Assembly: GCA_020850995.1 (NCBI GenBank)
Contig: JADZDP010000032.1
Span: forward strand, 1 to 42,985
Reading direction: 5' to 3'
DNA: 42,985 nucleotides
From: Deltaproteobacteria bacterium
GTDB taxonomy: Bacteria > Myxococcota > UBA727 > VGSZ01
The position numbers were made by a program, and so were the translations under genes. Below, piece by piece: positions 42,966 through 42,985 of the stretch. Numbering within the stretch: the stretch's first letter is position 1; each line of letters opens with the position of its first letter. A model generated the notes under the pieces. It worked only from the letters and a program-made list of their open reading frames with translations. It was not told the DNA's origin and did no database searches.

Positions 42966-42985
42966 AAACGAGGGGATGGTTCAGG
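42966..42985 (-). repeat. Right terminal inverted repeat of the IS
   Basis: Read on the minus strand from 42985 it begins CCTGAACCATCCCC. It starts just after the transposase stop at 42960-42962 and runs to the last base of the window. Confidence 0.88.

Larger units (their letters stand above)
41603..42985 (+). mobile_element. IS4-family insertion sequence, about 1383 bp
   Basis: The element starts with CCTGAGCGATCCCCTCGTTT at 41603 and ends at 42985 with a sequence whose reverse complement begins CCTGAACCATCCCCTCGTTT: 18 of 20 positions agree. The single long gene inside is an IS4-type transposase. Length and inverted repeats are typical of IS4-family elements. The right end coincides with the window edge, so the target duplication cannot be read. 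The element sits at the 5' end of the STAND gene with its transposase running away from it. Confidence 0.88.

Overview
The window is a single stretch of very GC-rich DNA whose genes are tightly packed, often with ATGA or GTGA stop/start overlaps. The Hanks-type Ser/Thr kinase, the large lipoprotein with Ig-like repeats, the coding style and the GC content suggest a myxobacterium or relative (Myxococcota). This is an inference from style; there is no rRNA or other marker gene to confirm it. I see no rRNA, tRNA or CRISPR array.

Layout. (1) 1-1379: the tail of a zinc-ribbon protein that enters from the left edge, convergent and stop-to-stop with an uncharacterised protein carrying a GADWEWW motif. 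(2) 1539-16902, all on +: a type IV secretion (T4SS) operon with virB2, a 69-aa ORF, virB3, virB4, a 122-aa ORF, and virB5-, virB6-, virB8- and virB9-like genes. These are followed by a 701-aa protein that joins a complete Ser/Thr kinase to a VirB10-like periplasmic domain across one membrane helix. A 1701-aa lipoprotein with duplicated modules and a small putative outer-membrane beta-barrel close the operon. No VirB1, VirB7, VirB11, VirD4 or relaxase gene is visible. (3) 16903-17244: a non-coding spacer with strong GC hairpins. (4) 17245-34177: a complete BREX operon in the gene order of type 6 (brxE-brxA-brxB-brxC-pglX-pglZ-brxD-brxHI). Its BrxHI helicase has an extra C-terminal DEDDy (RNase D-like) exonuclease domain. 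(5) 34275-37756: a Gabija-like pair, an OLD-type ATPase/TOPRIM nuclease and a UvrD-type helicase, in the same direction. (6) 37907-41707 on -: a large STAND NTPase whose 5' end is cut by (7) an IS4-family element at 41603-42985, with near-perfect terminal inverted repeats, that reaches exactly to the right edge of the window.

How they work together. The T4SS block would build an inner-membrane and periplasmic channel (VirB3, B4, B6, B8, B9, B10), a pilus (VirB2, B5) and a surface module (lipoprotein and barrel). The kinase fused to VirB10 could couple phosphorylation to channel assembly or opening. The right-hand 25 kb is a defence island. BREX methylates self DNA (PglX) and blocks unmodified phage, the Gabija-like pair would add a nuclease/helicase response, and the STAND protein looks like a sensor of infection, now possibly disabled by the IS. 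The main novelty candidates are the kinase-VirB10 fusion, the BrxHI-exonuclease fusion, and the IS/STAND junction.
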